Assembly: GCA_964385695.1 (NCBI GenBank)
Contig: CAYLQA010000028.1
Span: 1-49,525, forward strand
Source of the DNA: CAYLQA01 sp964385695
GTDB taxonomy: Bacteria > Desulfobacterota > Desulfobulbia > Desulfobulbales > Desulfurivibrionaceae
Direction: 5' to 3'
DNA: 49,525 nucleotides
The notes below the pieces were generated by a model. It worked only from the letters and a program-made list of their open reading frames with translations. It was not told the origin of the DNA and did not search any database. The position numbers and the translations under genes were made by a program. Every line of letters begins with the position of its first letter. Positions within the stretch are counted from its first letter, which is position 1. Shown here one piece after another: positions 6,696 to 14,070 of this stretch.

Positions 6696-9340
6696 GGTTT
6701 CCTTTTCTCCTGCAAGAGTCCGGGGCTGGCATGAATTTCCACCTCACCCTGTTCGATACCCAGACTGAACAGCACCTGTCGGCAGCCATGTTCCGTGCAG
6801 ATCTTCTTGAAATGACGGCTGATAAATTCGAAAAACAGGGTCTGGTCCAGTGGCGGCGGGCTCCCTTGTCCGGCCAGTTGGCGATAGTTGCTATATAATT
6901 TTCCGAGGACCTCCTGCTCAGTGGTTGGGTCGTGGAGCCAGTATTGCGGGGATGCTTCCGCTGACCCGGCAGTCATCCTCCCCCTCTGCCGAAAGCCATC
7001 GAGCATGTCAAAGGGAAGAACACGGCAAATTTCCGTTATGGTGGTGGAGCTGAGTTTCAGTAAGCCATCTTCAAGCATGTTTTTCATGCCTTCCGCCCTG
7101 GCAATGTCCTTTATTTCTTTTATGTCGGCACCCTTGAGGATTGGATCGGGGGTATCCATGACAAAAACCTCGGAAAGTAATGTCCGACCCTTGTAGCCAA
7201 GGTAACCGCACGATTCACACCCTACTCCCCTAAAAAATTGCAGATGATCCGGGTAGCGATCAAAGATGAGAGACCACTCTTTTTGGTCGGGCGTATACTC
7301 GGTTATGCAGGAGGTGCAGATTTTGCGCACCAGGCGTTGGGCCAGCACACATGAAAGGCTGGCGGCAATCTGGGATCGGTCGATACCCAAATCAAGCAAC
7401 CGGCTCAAGGCGCTGATGGAATCGTTGGTATGCAGGGTTGCCAGCACCAGGTGGCCGGTTTGGGCAGCATCAAAAGCGATGGCCGCTGTCTCACGATCCC
7501 TGATTTCACCCACGAGGATTACGTCCGGATCAAGGCGCAGGAAGGAACGAAGCAGCCTGGCAAAGGTAAGGTCTATTTTTTGCTGGACCTGGGTTTGCAT
7601 GATGCCGGGGAAGCTGTACTCGATTGGGTCTTCTGCAGTGATAATTTTCAGGGCCGGGTCATATTTATATTGCAGAGCGCCATACAGGGTGGAGGTTTTG
7701 CCGCTGCCCGTGGGCCCGGTGACCAGAACAATGCCGGCACTGCTTCCCAGTTGCCGCTTGAAAGGCTTCAGAACATGGGGGTAATGGCCCAGCTGATTCA
7801 GTCCCACATTGGTCTTGCGGGAGTCCAGGATACGGATGGAGATGTTTTCTCCCGTGATGGCCGGGCAGGTTGCCACCCGGAAGTCAAGATCATACTTTTT
7901 GTGATGTTTTTTGTCTGAATAACGGATACGAAAGACACCATCCTGGGGCAGTCGCCTTTCTGCAATATCCAGATTGGACATCACCTTGATACGTGAAATA
8001 ATACTGCCCGGGATTTCCTGGAGACGGCGTTTTAGCCAGGGAGGCTCATGGGGTTCCAGCATTCCGTCAATGCGGAAACGCACGGCGACCCCGGCCCGAT
8101 CCTGATCAATATGGATATCGCTGGCGCCATTTTTGATGCCGTATTTAATCAGGTAGTTCACCACCTCTTCTGTTTGAATATTTTGGCCGCTGTAGCCATA
8201 GTCTATCCGATTGTCGTACTTGTCGAGATCTTCATCGAGCTCGATATGCATTAAATCGTGGTCTTGCTCCGGAGGGGCATCCTTCTCCTTTATCTGTTTC
8301 GGCCCGGTTTCTTTGGCCTGAGCGGTCAACCCTTTCCCGTATAATTCAAGAAAGAGTTCTGCGAAACGTTTTTTCGTAATAAGGACGCAATGGATGTTGA
8401 GCTGATTATAGAGGCGGCCTAACTCTCTGGCACCGTTGACGGCGTCCGGTTGAGTGAGGGCCAGCTTTAAATCATGACCCTTCAGGGATACGGGAAGCAG
8501 CAAGTTTTTCTTTGCGTAGCGACCACTTATTACCTGCCGCAGAGAAACCCGGGAATATTCGTCGTAGGAAAAGTTAGGAAGGGCATCAAAGGGGATATTG
8601 GCTTGGCGGGAGAGGGCCTCCTGGCATTGCTCCTGGGTGATAAGGTTTTGCTGCACCAGGATACTTCCCAGGAACTCATTACTTTTTTTTTGCGCCTCCA
8701 GAGCCCGATTCATCTGGTCATTGTCTAGATAGCCAAGCTGCACCAGAATTTCGCCGAATTTGATTTGTTTGTCATATTTGCCAAGGACATAATAGAGATC
8801 AAGGGGAGTGATGAGGCGAAGATCACAGCAAATCTCTCCAAAACTTCGTGGGGCCTTGGATGCCTTTTGGGCAAATTCAATATCCCCCTGACCGAGCAGT
8901 CCCATTTTCAGGGCCTGATCAGTCAGTTCACCACTGTTGATATGCTCGTAGATCAGTTGCCCGATCTGGCCCGGGGAGAGTATATTTTGCTGTTCCAAGG
9001 CAGATGGCAGACTCTGGTCCACGGATTTGGCGGTTAAACATTTTTCAAGTTGCTCGTAGGTAAGCAGCCCTTTACCTACTGCCGTATCACAAATCTTCTG
9101 TTGCACATCGGGGTGGGCCAGTAAACGATTTCGATGCAAAGGGGAGAGACGGCCGGTTCTTTCCAGGATAGCCAGTATAGGCATCCCCACAAACTCTTTT
9201 TCCTCATTCTGGACATTGAGGATATGTTTGCAGTCCAGGGGGGTGATAAAGTTTTCCTGAACAAGCAGTTCGCCGACTCTGGCTTGCTTGGGAATGGCTT
9301 GACTCTTCGGCGGTTGCGGGCGAGGCAATTCAGTATCCAC
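6680..9340 (-). CDS. GspE/PilB-type secretion or pilus assembly ATPase with extended ends
   Basis: Hexameric AAA-like motor of type II secretion or type IV pilus systems. In the 886-residue chain the catalytic half has Walker A GPTGSGKTSTLYGAL (Lys548), the Asp box around EDPIEYSFPG, Walker B ILVGEIRDRETA, the His box GHLVLATLHTND and a zinc tetracysteine site (CTSC ... CESCGYLGYKG). The N-terminal ~300 residues contain several half-repeats of the MshEN/GspE_N type (GELLVQENFIT, GEILVQLGYLD, GSILVQQNLITQEQC), a fold that in some relatives binds c-di-GMP. About 110 extra residues follow the ATPase core. The start is GTG at 9340 after CAGGGAA; no in-frame ATG exists upstream. Typical PilB/GspE proteins have 500-600 residues. 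Confidence 0.9.
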   Translation of the reverse strand: MDTELPRPQPPKSQAIPKQARVGELLVQENFITPLDCKHILNVQNEEKEFVGMPILAILERTGRLSPLHRNRLLAHPDVQQKICDTAVGKGLLTYEQLEKCLTAKSVDQSLPSALEQQNILSPGQIGQLIYEHINSGELTDQALKMGLLGQGDIEFAQKASKAPRSFGEICCDLRLITPLDLYYVLGKYDKQIKFGEILVQLGYLDNDQMNRALEAQKKSNEFLGSILVQQNLITQEQCQEALSRQANIPFDALPNFSYDEYSRVSLRQVISGRYAKKNLLLPVSLKGHDLKLALTQPDAVNGARELGRLYNQLNIHCVLITKKRFAELFLELYGKGLTAQAKETGPKQIKEKDAPPEQDHDLMHIELDEDLDKYDNRIDYGYSGQNIQTEEVVNYLIKYGIKNGASDIHIDQDRAGVAVRFRIDGMLEPHEPPWLKRRLQEIPGSIISRIKVMSNLDIAERRLPQDGVFRIRYSDKKHHKKYDLDFRVATCPAITGENISIRILDSRKTNVGLNQLGHYPHVLKPFKRQLGSSAGIVLVTGPTGSGKTSTLYGALQYKYDPALKIITAEDPIEYSFPGIMQTQVQQKIDLTFARLLRSFLRLDPDVILVGEIRDRETAAIAFDAAQTGHLVLATLHTNDSISALSRLLDLGIDRSQIAASLSCVLAQRLVRKICTSCITEYTPDQKEWSLIFDRYPDHLQFFRGVGCESCGYLGYKGRTLLSEVFVMDTPDPILKGADIKEIKDIARAEGMKNMLEDGLLKLSSTTITEICRVLPFDMLDGFRQRGRMTAGSAEASPQYWLHDPTTEQEVLGKLYSNYRQLAGQGSPPPLDQTLFFEFISRHFKKICTEHGCRQVLFSLGIEQGEVEIHASPGLLQEKRKPWPQQ

Positions 9341-9762
9341 AATAGTTCCCTGATGAATTAATTAGGGCAAACTTCATGTGTAACTCTTCACTTTTTAAGT
9401 ATACGAATTTAGCTTTAAAAGATCAATGGGACCCCTGTGTCTGGTCTCCCCAGGCAAGGAGAGCTGGCTGCAAGAGACAAGAGGCCCAGGCCAAAGAAGA
9501 AAAGTTGTCTGAGGAACAAGCCGCGCCCGACAGGCATGTTCAGCCGAAATCTAAAAAATATCCTTTTCAACATACGACAGGTTTCCCTCTTTATGACCAG
9601 CAAAATGGCTGACTCCCCATAACAAGGCCTCCAATCACAATTATCCAAACAAAAGAGTGCTAAAAAAGACAAACTATTCCTGCCTAATCCGCAATCGGGA
9701 ACAGATGAAAAAGAGGGAAAATTGTGAGATGCGTGGAGAGGTACTAAACGGGTGCTATACTG

Positions 9763-9801
9763 CTGTCCTAGACTAAATAATTTTCATTTAGTCTAGGACA
9801 G
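9763..9801. repeat. Perfect 16-bp inverted repeat
   Basis: CTGTCCTAGACTAAAT and its exact complement are separated by a 7-nt loop. No T-run follows on either strand, so it does not look like a terminator. It lies in a gene-poor interval and could be an operator, a transposon-end remnant or a structured RNA. Confidence 0.6.
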
Positions 9802-9890
9802 CCCCTAAAAAAAGGTTCATCGCAGATTAGCGGGAAAATGGAGAAAAGAAACAGCGGAAAGGTTAAGGTTTAAGCACTAAACCTAAAAAA

Positions 9891-9916
9891 AAGCCCTGAC
9901 CATTTGGTCAGGGCTT
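9891..9916 (-). terminator. Intrinsic terminator of the tusA-dsrE operon
   Basis: The 11-bp perfect stem AAGCCCTGACC / GGTCAGGGCTT has a 4-nt loop and, on the minus strand, runs into TTTTTTTT. It sits 38 bp past the last gene of the operon, matching a classical rho-independent terminator. Confidence 0.9.
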
Positions 9917-9953
9917 TTGGGTTACCACAATAACTCGTGCCGGTTTTTACAGA

Positions 9954-10130
9954 CTACCACCAGCAGATGGTCTGGTCGGCAGCGAAAACCTGGTCAACCA
10001 GCGCATCGTAGTCAGGAGACTCTACATCGAGGTTGAATTCCTCGTTGTCACGACCTTCGGAAACGATCTCTTTGAGTTTCTTGACATCATCGTTGATCTC
10101 TGCGGATCTCATAACGTGTAAGAGTTTCAT
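9954..10130 (-). CDS. Very small TusB/DsrH-like protein (58 aa)
   Basis: The 58-residue frame starts with ATG at 10130 after GGAG and ends at TAG 9954, just before the operon terminator. Its start (MKLLHVMRSAEI) resembles TusB/DsrH proteins, which begin MLHxxxRS, and its end (AADQTICWW) recalls the aromatic C-terminus of that family, where DsrH carries its conserved cysteine. At 58 residues it lacks about 35 compared with TusB (~95). The coding sequence is clean and follows the preceding gene by 30 bp. Assignment to TusB/DsrH rests on these two ends only; it may instead be one of the short unnamed proteins reported in tusA-yedE loci. Confidence 0.75.
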   Translation of the reverse strand: MKLLHVMRSAEINDDVKKLKEIVSEGRDNEEFNLDVESPDYDALVDQVFAADQTICWW

Positions 10131-10160
10131 CTTTATATCTCCGTTGTATGCTTTTAGGTC

Positions 10161-10493
10161 TTAGTCCTTGGACGCTCTCATGATGCCGTAAGGGATGATG
10201 TAATCCATCTCACGCATCTTCTGACCGATCTCCTCGATGTTGGACTGGGTCAGACCGAAGTTCTCAGCGTTACACTCAGGCAGGGTGTAGCAGTCGCCTT
10301 CCATGTCGCGGAGCCATTCAACGTTTTCCATGTGGTACTCGGTCATGTCCTTCTCGTTGGTGGCCATATCTTTCAGGTCGTTGTACATGACAACGCCGTA
10401 AGCGTACATATTCTCTACAGCCAGACCGAGAGCGGAACGAATACCGTCAAGTGTATATTCCCTGCTGGGCATTAAAAACATTACTTTAGACAT
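10161..10493 (-). CDS. DsrE/DsrF-like small protein of the sulfur-relay cluster
   Basis: A 110-residue soluble protein with the start of a DsrE/F-like Rossmann fold (MSKVMFLMPSREYTLDGIRSALGLAVENMYAYGVVMYND): a first beta strand, a helix, then a second strand. Two cysteines, Cys68 and Cys74 (DCYTLPEC), could take part in persulfide chemistry. The middle is unusually rich in Met and acidic residues. It sits 10 bp after the dsrE-like gene and 30 bp before the TusB-like gene. Family assignment is by fold pattern and context, so a third DsrE-superfamily branch is equally possible. Confidence 0.75.
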   Translation of the reverse strand: MSKVMFLMPSREYTLDGIRSALGLAVENMYAYGVVMYNDLKDMATNEKDMTEYHMENVEWLRDMEGDCYTLPECNAENFGLTQSNIEEIGQKMREMDYIIPYGIMRASKD

Positions 10494-10503
10494 TGTTCTC
10501 TCC

Positions 10504-10821
10504 TTATAAGGTCATGTAGCAGTCATAATCTTCGATGATCGCACCATGCTGCGCCTGGGTGGCCATCTCTTTGGAGGTAAGACCTTCGGGGATATCCTCG
10601 ATGTCGTAGCCAGCCTTCTTGTAGCTGTCAACACAGATAGAGACATCAACACCTTCCATGGCGCACAGTTCGGGGAACGCGGCGCATTTGGTCAGGTGAG
10701 TAGCAAACCAAGTAAAGAAAACCTTTACTTTGGAGCCCTTGGCAACAGCGGCTTTGGTAACACCCACAACGTGACGCATGTGTTGGGGAGAGGTTACAAA
10801 GATACCTAAACTTTTAGACAT
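10504..10821 (-). CDS. DsrE-family sulfur-carrier protein
   Basis: A 105-residue DsrE-superfamily protein: the strand-helix start SLGIFVTSPQHMRHVVGVTKAAVAKG, then KVKVFFTWFATHLTK. The cysteines are Cys46, Cys53, Cys63 and Cys101; Cys63 (VDVSICVDS) sits where DsrE-type proteins carry the persulfide-accepting cysteine. In the family such proteins receive sulfane sulfur from TusA-like donors in the cytoplasm. It follows tusA by 76 bp in the same orientation. The start at 10821 follows a purine-rich AGGAGGCAA. Confidence 0.88.
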   Translation of the reverse strand: MSKSLGIFVTSPQHMRHVVGVTKAAVAKGSKVKVFFTWFATHLTKCAAFPELCAMEGVDVSICVDSYKKAGYDIEDIPEGLTSKEMATQAQHGAIIEDYDCYMTL

Positions 10822-10897
10822 TTTTTGCCTCCTGGTAAAAGGTAGAGGCGTATCACATTATTAATGCGATACGCCGGCATGTTGTAGTGGAAGAATA

Positions 10898-11158
10898 TTA
10901 CTTCTTCTGGATGTAGAAACGGATGAAACCGGAATCTTCTTTCTCACCCAGGTACTCGTGACCGGAACGAGAACACCAGCCGGGCAGATCGTTACGGGAA
11001 CCGGGATCGGTACCCAGGATCTCCAGGATCTCGCCAGCAGCGATTTTGTCCATTTCTTTCTTGGTGCGCAGCAGGGGCATGGGGCAGCTCAGGCCTTTTG
11101 CGTCCAGGGTGCGGGCTGCTTCGATGCCATCCGGTGCGGTTTTGATGTCGTCACTCAT
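10898..11158 (-). CDS. tusA: TusA-family sulfurtransferase
   Basis: Small cytoplasmic sulfur carrier that holds a persulfide on the cysteine of its CPxP motif. The 86-residue protein has ARTLDAKGLSCPMPLLRTKK with Cys25 as carrier. The second half carries the GWCSRSGHEYLG segment seen in many TusA-like proteins. It is the first gene of a four-gene minus-strand operon and is divergent from the YedE permease, a partnership in which the permease is thought to bring thiosulfate or sulfane sulfur to TusA. The ATG at 11158 follows AGGAGG. An extended 12-residue N-terminus precedes the TusA core. Confidence 0.95.
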   Translation of the reverse strand: MSDDIKTAPDGIEAARTLDAKGLSCPMPLLRTKKEMDKIAAGEILEILGTDPGSRNDLPGWCSRSGHEYLGEKEDSGFIRFYIQKK

Positions 11159-11216
11159 CTTGGATTCCTCCTAGCAAAGGTTGATAGTGATAATTTTGTC
11201 ACACTCAAAAAAAAGT

Positions 11217-11261
11217 GCATGGCACCTGCCATGCTTATAAATCCACCCCCTGAAATCAGGG
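11217..11261. promoter_or_regulatory. Two dyads in the tusA/yedE divergent region
   Basis: Two perfect dyads lie 14 bp apart: GCATGGCA-CC-TGCCATGC (11217-11234) and CCCTGA-AA-TCAGGG (11248-11261). On the tusA strand the first runs into eight Ts, so it might also act as an attenuator; on the plus strand the second is followed by AATTTTT. They lie 59-103 bp before the tusA start. No regulator is recognised. The rest of the 466-bp gap shows no gene. Confidence 0.5.
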
Positions 11262-11484
11262 AATTTTTATGCTTGTCTGATACCGGAAACAATATCAGAA
11301 AATACATTGCGTACCTACCAAGCTTAAGATGTTCTGTCAAGGGAATTATGAATGGCTGTTCATCGCTGAGACAAGGGCTGGAAAGGGTTCTGTATAATTT
11401 TGCCGTATCGGAATAAATACGGATTTATCAAGCAGTTACATGGTGTGTTGACTCTTAAAAAAGATCTGGCGCGTGCTTGACAAA

Positions 11485-11513
11485 TTGTTGTGGCACGAGT
11501 AAATGGGTATAAC
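11485..11513 (+). promoter_or_regulatory. Candidate promoter of yedE
   Basis: TTGTTG, a 17-bp spacer and TATAAC fit a sigma-70 type promoter about 110 bp before the yedE ATG. The -35 box is weak; a perfect TTGACA lies 8 bp further upstream but at a poor distance from this -10 box. Confidence 0.4.
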
Positions 11514-11624
11514 TTTGTGCGTTGTAAAATTCCGGTTCGCCGAATATTGGATGTTCCGGTTGGGATAGGTCTTTGAGGGTATTTTAGTTACTTCATTATT
11601 AATTATGGGGAGAGGAGGACTTGC

Positions 11625-12845
11625 ATGAGTGAAGAAAGCGTCTTTTCTAGCAAGATGAAGAGTCTTTACAAGATACTGTGTAAAGATGAATGGGATGCTG
11701 TGACATCAGGCATTATTGTTGCCTTTTTCAGCGTCATGATTCTGGCCTGGATGCGGCCGTGGGGTGCTGTCGGCGCCATCCGCAACTGGGGTGAGTGGAT
11801 TATTTACGGAGCAGGCCTCTGGGAGACCCTGGATCTGTGGGATGCCGATGCGCCTCGCAGTGCCCTGATCGCCTCCGGTTCCGTAATCGGTATCGGTTTT
11901 ATCGGCGGTGCCTTTCTCTCCGCCAACCTGGGTGACAACTTCGACATCCGCATCCCGCCCATGCTGGAGATGGTCAAGGGCATCATCGCCGGTGTCCTGA
12001 TGGGCCTCGGCTCCGCCTTTGCCGGCGGTTGTAATGTCGGTGGTATGTACAACGCCATCGGTAACCTGGCTGCCAACGGATTTGCCATGTGGCTCGGCCT
12101 GGTGCTCGGTGTTATCCTCGGCCTGAAATACATCTACTGGGAGATGGAGCATATCTCCTGGGGCTCCGGTGGTGCGAAAACCATTGAGTTCCCTGTTGCC
12201 CTGCGTCGTATCCTGGCAATCATTGCCATTGCCGGCCTGGTCTGGGGTGCAAACCAGTATGCCGATATGGATGCCTATGACGGCAAGCTCAGCGGCATTC
12301 TGCTGATCGCCGCCGCCCTCGGCTACACCATGCAGCGTGGCCGCTGGTGTATGGTCCAGGGGTTTCGTGAGCCCCATATGACCGGTGACTATACCCTGGC
12401 CAAGGGCGTTATGGTCAGCATCGCCTTGCTGGCAATCGGTATCGCCGTCATCAAATATACTGAGCTGCAGCCCGTTGAGCACTATGTGCGCGGTACCTTT
12501 GGTTGGGGTGCTGTGGTTGGTGGTTTTATCTTCGGCCTTGGCGCCATGTTTGCCGGTGGTTGCGGTTCCGGTACTCTCTGGCGTGTGGGTGAGGGACAGG
12601 TCAAGCTCTGGCTGACCATTCCTTTCTTCGGTGTTACCAATGCCATCGCTACCGCTTATATGAAAGAGTGGGAATGGGAGGCAGGTTCCGAGGAGACCAG
12701 TGCCGTACTCGGCCAGTGGATCTACATGCCTGATACCTTCCTGGGTTACGGCGGTACCCTGGCCTTGATCGGTCTTGCCATGTGCATCTGGTACCTTGTT
12801 GTCAGCTGGAACGAGGATACCGGCAAGCTCATCGTTGAGATGTAA
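11625..12845 (+). CDS. yedE: YeeE/YedE-family sulfur-compound permease (fused two-domain form)
   Basis: Polytopic inner-membrane protein of 406 residues. The YeeE/TsuA family imports thiosulfate through a path lined by conserved cysteines. Here they appear in SAFAGGCNVGGMYN (first half), GRWCMVQGFRE (middle) and MFAGGCGSGTLWRVGEG (second half), with GG-C-G repeated in both halves as expected for the duplicated fold. About ten hydrophobic segments can be counted. The ATG follows GGAGAGGAGGACTTGC. The first ~30 residues form a charged cytoplasmic extension. It is divergent from tusA and has its own strong terminator. Substrate (thiosulfate or another sulfane compound) is inferred. Confidence 0.93.
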   Translation: MSEESVFSSKMKSLYKILCKDEWDAVTSGIIVAFFSVMILAWMRPWGAVGAIRNWGEWIIYGAGLWETLDLWDADAPRSALIASGSVIGIGFIGGAFLSANLGDNFDIRIPPMLEMVKGIIAGVLMGLGSAFAGGCNVGGMYNAIGNLAANGFAMWLGLVLGVILGLKYIYWEMEHISWGSGGAKTIEFPVALRRILAIIAIAGLVWGANQYADMDAYDGKLSGILLIAAALGYTMQRGRWCMVQGFREPHMTGDYTLAKGVMVSIALLAIGIAVIKYTELQPVEHYVRGTFGWGAVVGGFIFGLGAMFAGGCGSGTLWRVGEGQVKLWLTIPFFGVTNAIATAYMKEWEWEAGSEETSAVLGQWIYMPDTFLGYGGTLALIGLAMCIWYLVVSWNEDTGKLIVEM

Positions 12846-12877
12846 TATCTCAAGAACACAACACGTTTACTGTGATC

Positions 12878-12914
12878 AAGCGCATCCCCCGCTCGTGGGG
12901 GATGCGCTTTTTTT
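12878..12914 (+). terminator. Intrinsic terminator after yedE
   Basis: The 13-bp perfect stem AAGCGCATCCCCC / GGGGGATGCGCTT has a 6-nt loop and a T7 tract, 33 bp past the yedE stop. It lies between convergent genes. Confidence 0.95.
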
Positions 12915-12927
12915 GTTTGAGTAGGGC

Positions 12928-13731
12928 TCAGGCCGCCCCTGTGTCGGCTGGTGTTGAACAACAGTATCTCTCAACGCAGCCGTAGATTTGCTCCCTTGAC
13001 AGGGGCTTTCTCAAAACCTCCTGTACGGACTCTTTCTGGACGATATCCAGCAACTCGTCCCGTGAGGGCATAGCCGTTTGCACGACAATATTGGGCCTGC
13101 CATGGAGGTGGCCCGACTGCCGCACCTGCTCGACAAGGTTGATGAAATCCTTGCCGCTGTATACCGGCATTATGATATCAAGCAGGACCAGGTCAAAAGG
13201 TGCGGTGAAATAATGGAACAGCCCTTCCGCAACAGAGGAGGCGGTGACAACCTCTGCGCCAGGCCGTATTTCATTGATCAATTCACAGAGTAGTGAGCGG
13301 ATCGATGCTTCGTCATCGATAATAAGAATGCTGCCCTTTTTTCTTGCGGTATTTTCGGCAGTCTTCCCGCCTTCCTCTCTGCGGCGTTGCTCAAGAGCAT
13401 CAAGGAGCTGATGTTCCTCCATGAAGTCAAGCCCCCGGCCCAGATCAAAAAAGTTGTCGACCTTATCGATGAAGGCCATGGCTATATCTGTGAGTCCCTC
13501 GAGCCCGCCCCTCTGCAATGCCGTTCTTTCATGGAAGGAAACCTCCAGGCGTACGGCTAAATCTACAGTCTCTTCGTAACCGAAGAGGCTCGCCACCCCC
13601 TTGAGCATGCGGAAGTCCATTGCTATTTCCTCGGCAAGCTCTTCATCCTGCAGATTTTTTTCCAGGGTAATTAATTTTTGTTCTAAGGCGAGCAGCAAGT
13701 CGCCCACGATATCCTGGTACGCAGATTTCAT
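12928..13731 (-). CDS. Response-regulator receiver protein with degenerate HPt-like N-terminus
   Basis: A 267-residue cytoplasmic signalling protein. Residues ~130-255 form a receiver domain (SILIIDDEASIRSLL, phospho-acceptor Asp185 in LVLLDIIMPV, conserved VLRKPL). Residues ~1-115 are helical with DFRMLKGVASLFGYEETVDLA, which has the spacing of an HPt domain (AHxLKGxxxxLG) but with Arg in place of the phosphorylatable His. No DNA-binding output domain is present. I chose ATG 13731 because AGGAGG lies 8 nt upstream; a longer in-frame start at 13803 lacks a good site. It is near, and oppositely oriented to, the kinase at 14071, a possible partner. Confidence 0.85.
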   Translation of the reverse strand: MKSAYQDIVGDLLLALEQKLITLEKNLQDEELAEEIAMDFRMLKGVASLFGYEETVDLAVRLEVSFHERTALQRGGLEGLTDIAMAFIDKVDNFFDLGRGLDFMEEHQLLDALEQRRREEGGKTAENTARKKGSILIIDDEASIRSLLCELINEIRPGAEVVTASSVAEGLFHYFTAPFDLVLLDIIMPVYSGKDFINLVEQVRQSGHLHGRPNIVVQTAMPSRDELLDIVQKESVQEVLRKPLSREQIYGCVERYCCSTPADTGAA

Positions 13732-13948
13732 TGCCCGATCCTCCTTGTCTGGAGCGCTTGAGATTGAAAGCCCTCTGTGCGGACAAAACAGCAAAAGGCG
13801 CATGCGACTGTGAAAGATAGATGGGAAATTGATATGCTCCTATTGTCTGATGGGGGTGCGGGTTTTGCAACTTTATTCACCGATTTTTTTTATTGGACGG
13901 TGATATTTATTTCGAGCCGGAGACATAAAGAGCCCTCTGTTATTTCCC

Positions 13949-14023
13949 TTGACAGTATTTTGGCCCCCATCCTAGCATGAAGGTAAGACCTGACATGGTT
14001 GCGCATACTGTGTCAGGTTTTTT
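13949..14023 (+). promoter_or_regulatory. Promoter followed at once by a terminator-like hairpin
   Basis: TTGACA (13949-13954), an 18-bp spacer and TAGCAT (13973-13978) form a candidate promoter. Ten bases on begins ACCTGACA / TGTCAGGT (13988-14018) with a T6 tract. No plus-strand gene ends upstream that would need this terminator. It may be a 5'-leader attenuator or an operator dyad near the start site of the kinase gene. The rest of the 339-bp gap (13732-14070) shows no gene. Confidence 0.4.
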
Positions 14024-14070
14024 GTTTTGTGAGTGAACGAAGGAAAGAGCACCCCATCAGGCAGAGGTCT

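Larger units (their letters stand above)
9341..9953. other. Gene-poor interval with a doubtful signal-peptide-like ORF
   Basis: No confident gene is seen in 613 bp. On the minus strand, 9415-9573 could encode 52 residues with a basic start and a Leu/Phe-rich helix (GRGLFLRQLFFFGLGLLSL) resembling a signal peptide but with no mature domain. A GAGGG lies about 12 nt before its ATG. It may be a remnant of an exported protein or chance. The interval also holds the perfect hairpin at 9763-9801 and the terminator at 9891-9916, listed separately. Confidence 0.4.

Noticed and set aside
11478..11513. Sigma-54 promoter suggested by TGGCACG before yedE
   Set aside because: The required GC at -12 is missing at the correct spacing.
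11706..12482. Minus-strand frame opposite yedE
   Set aside because: Low-complexity antisense of a membrane protein gene; no start signal.
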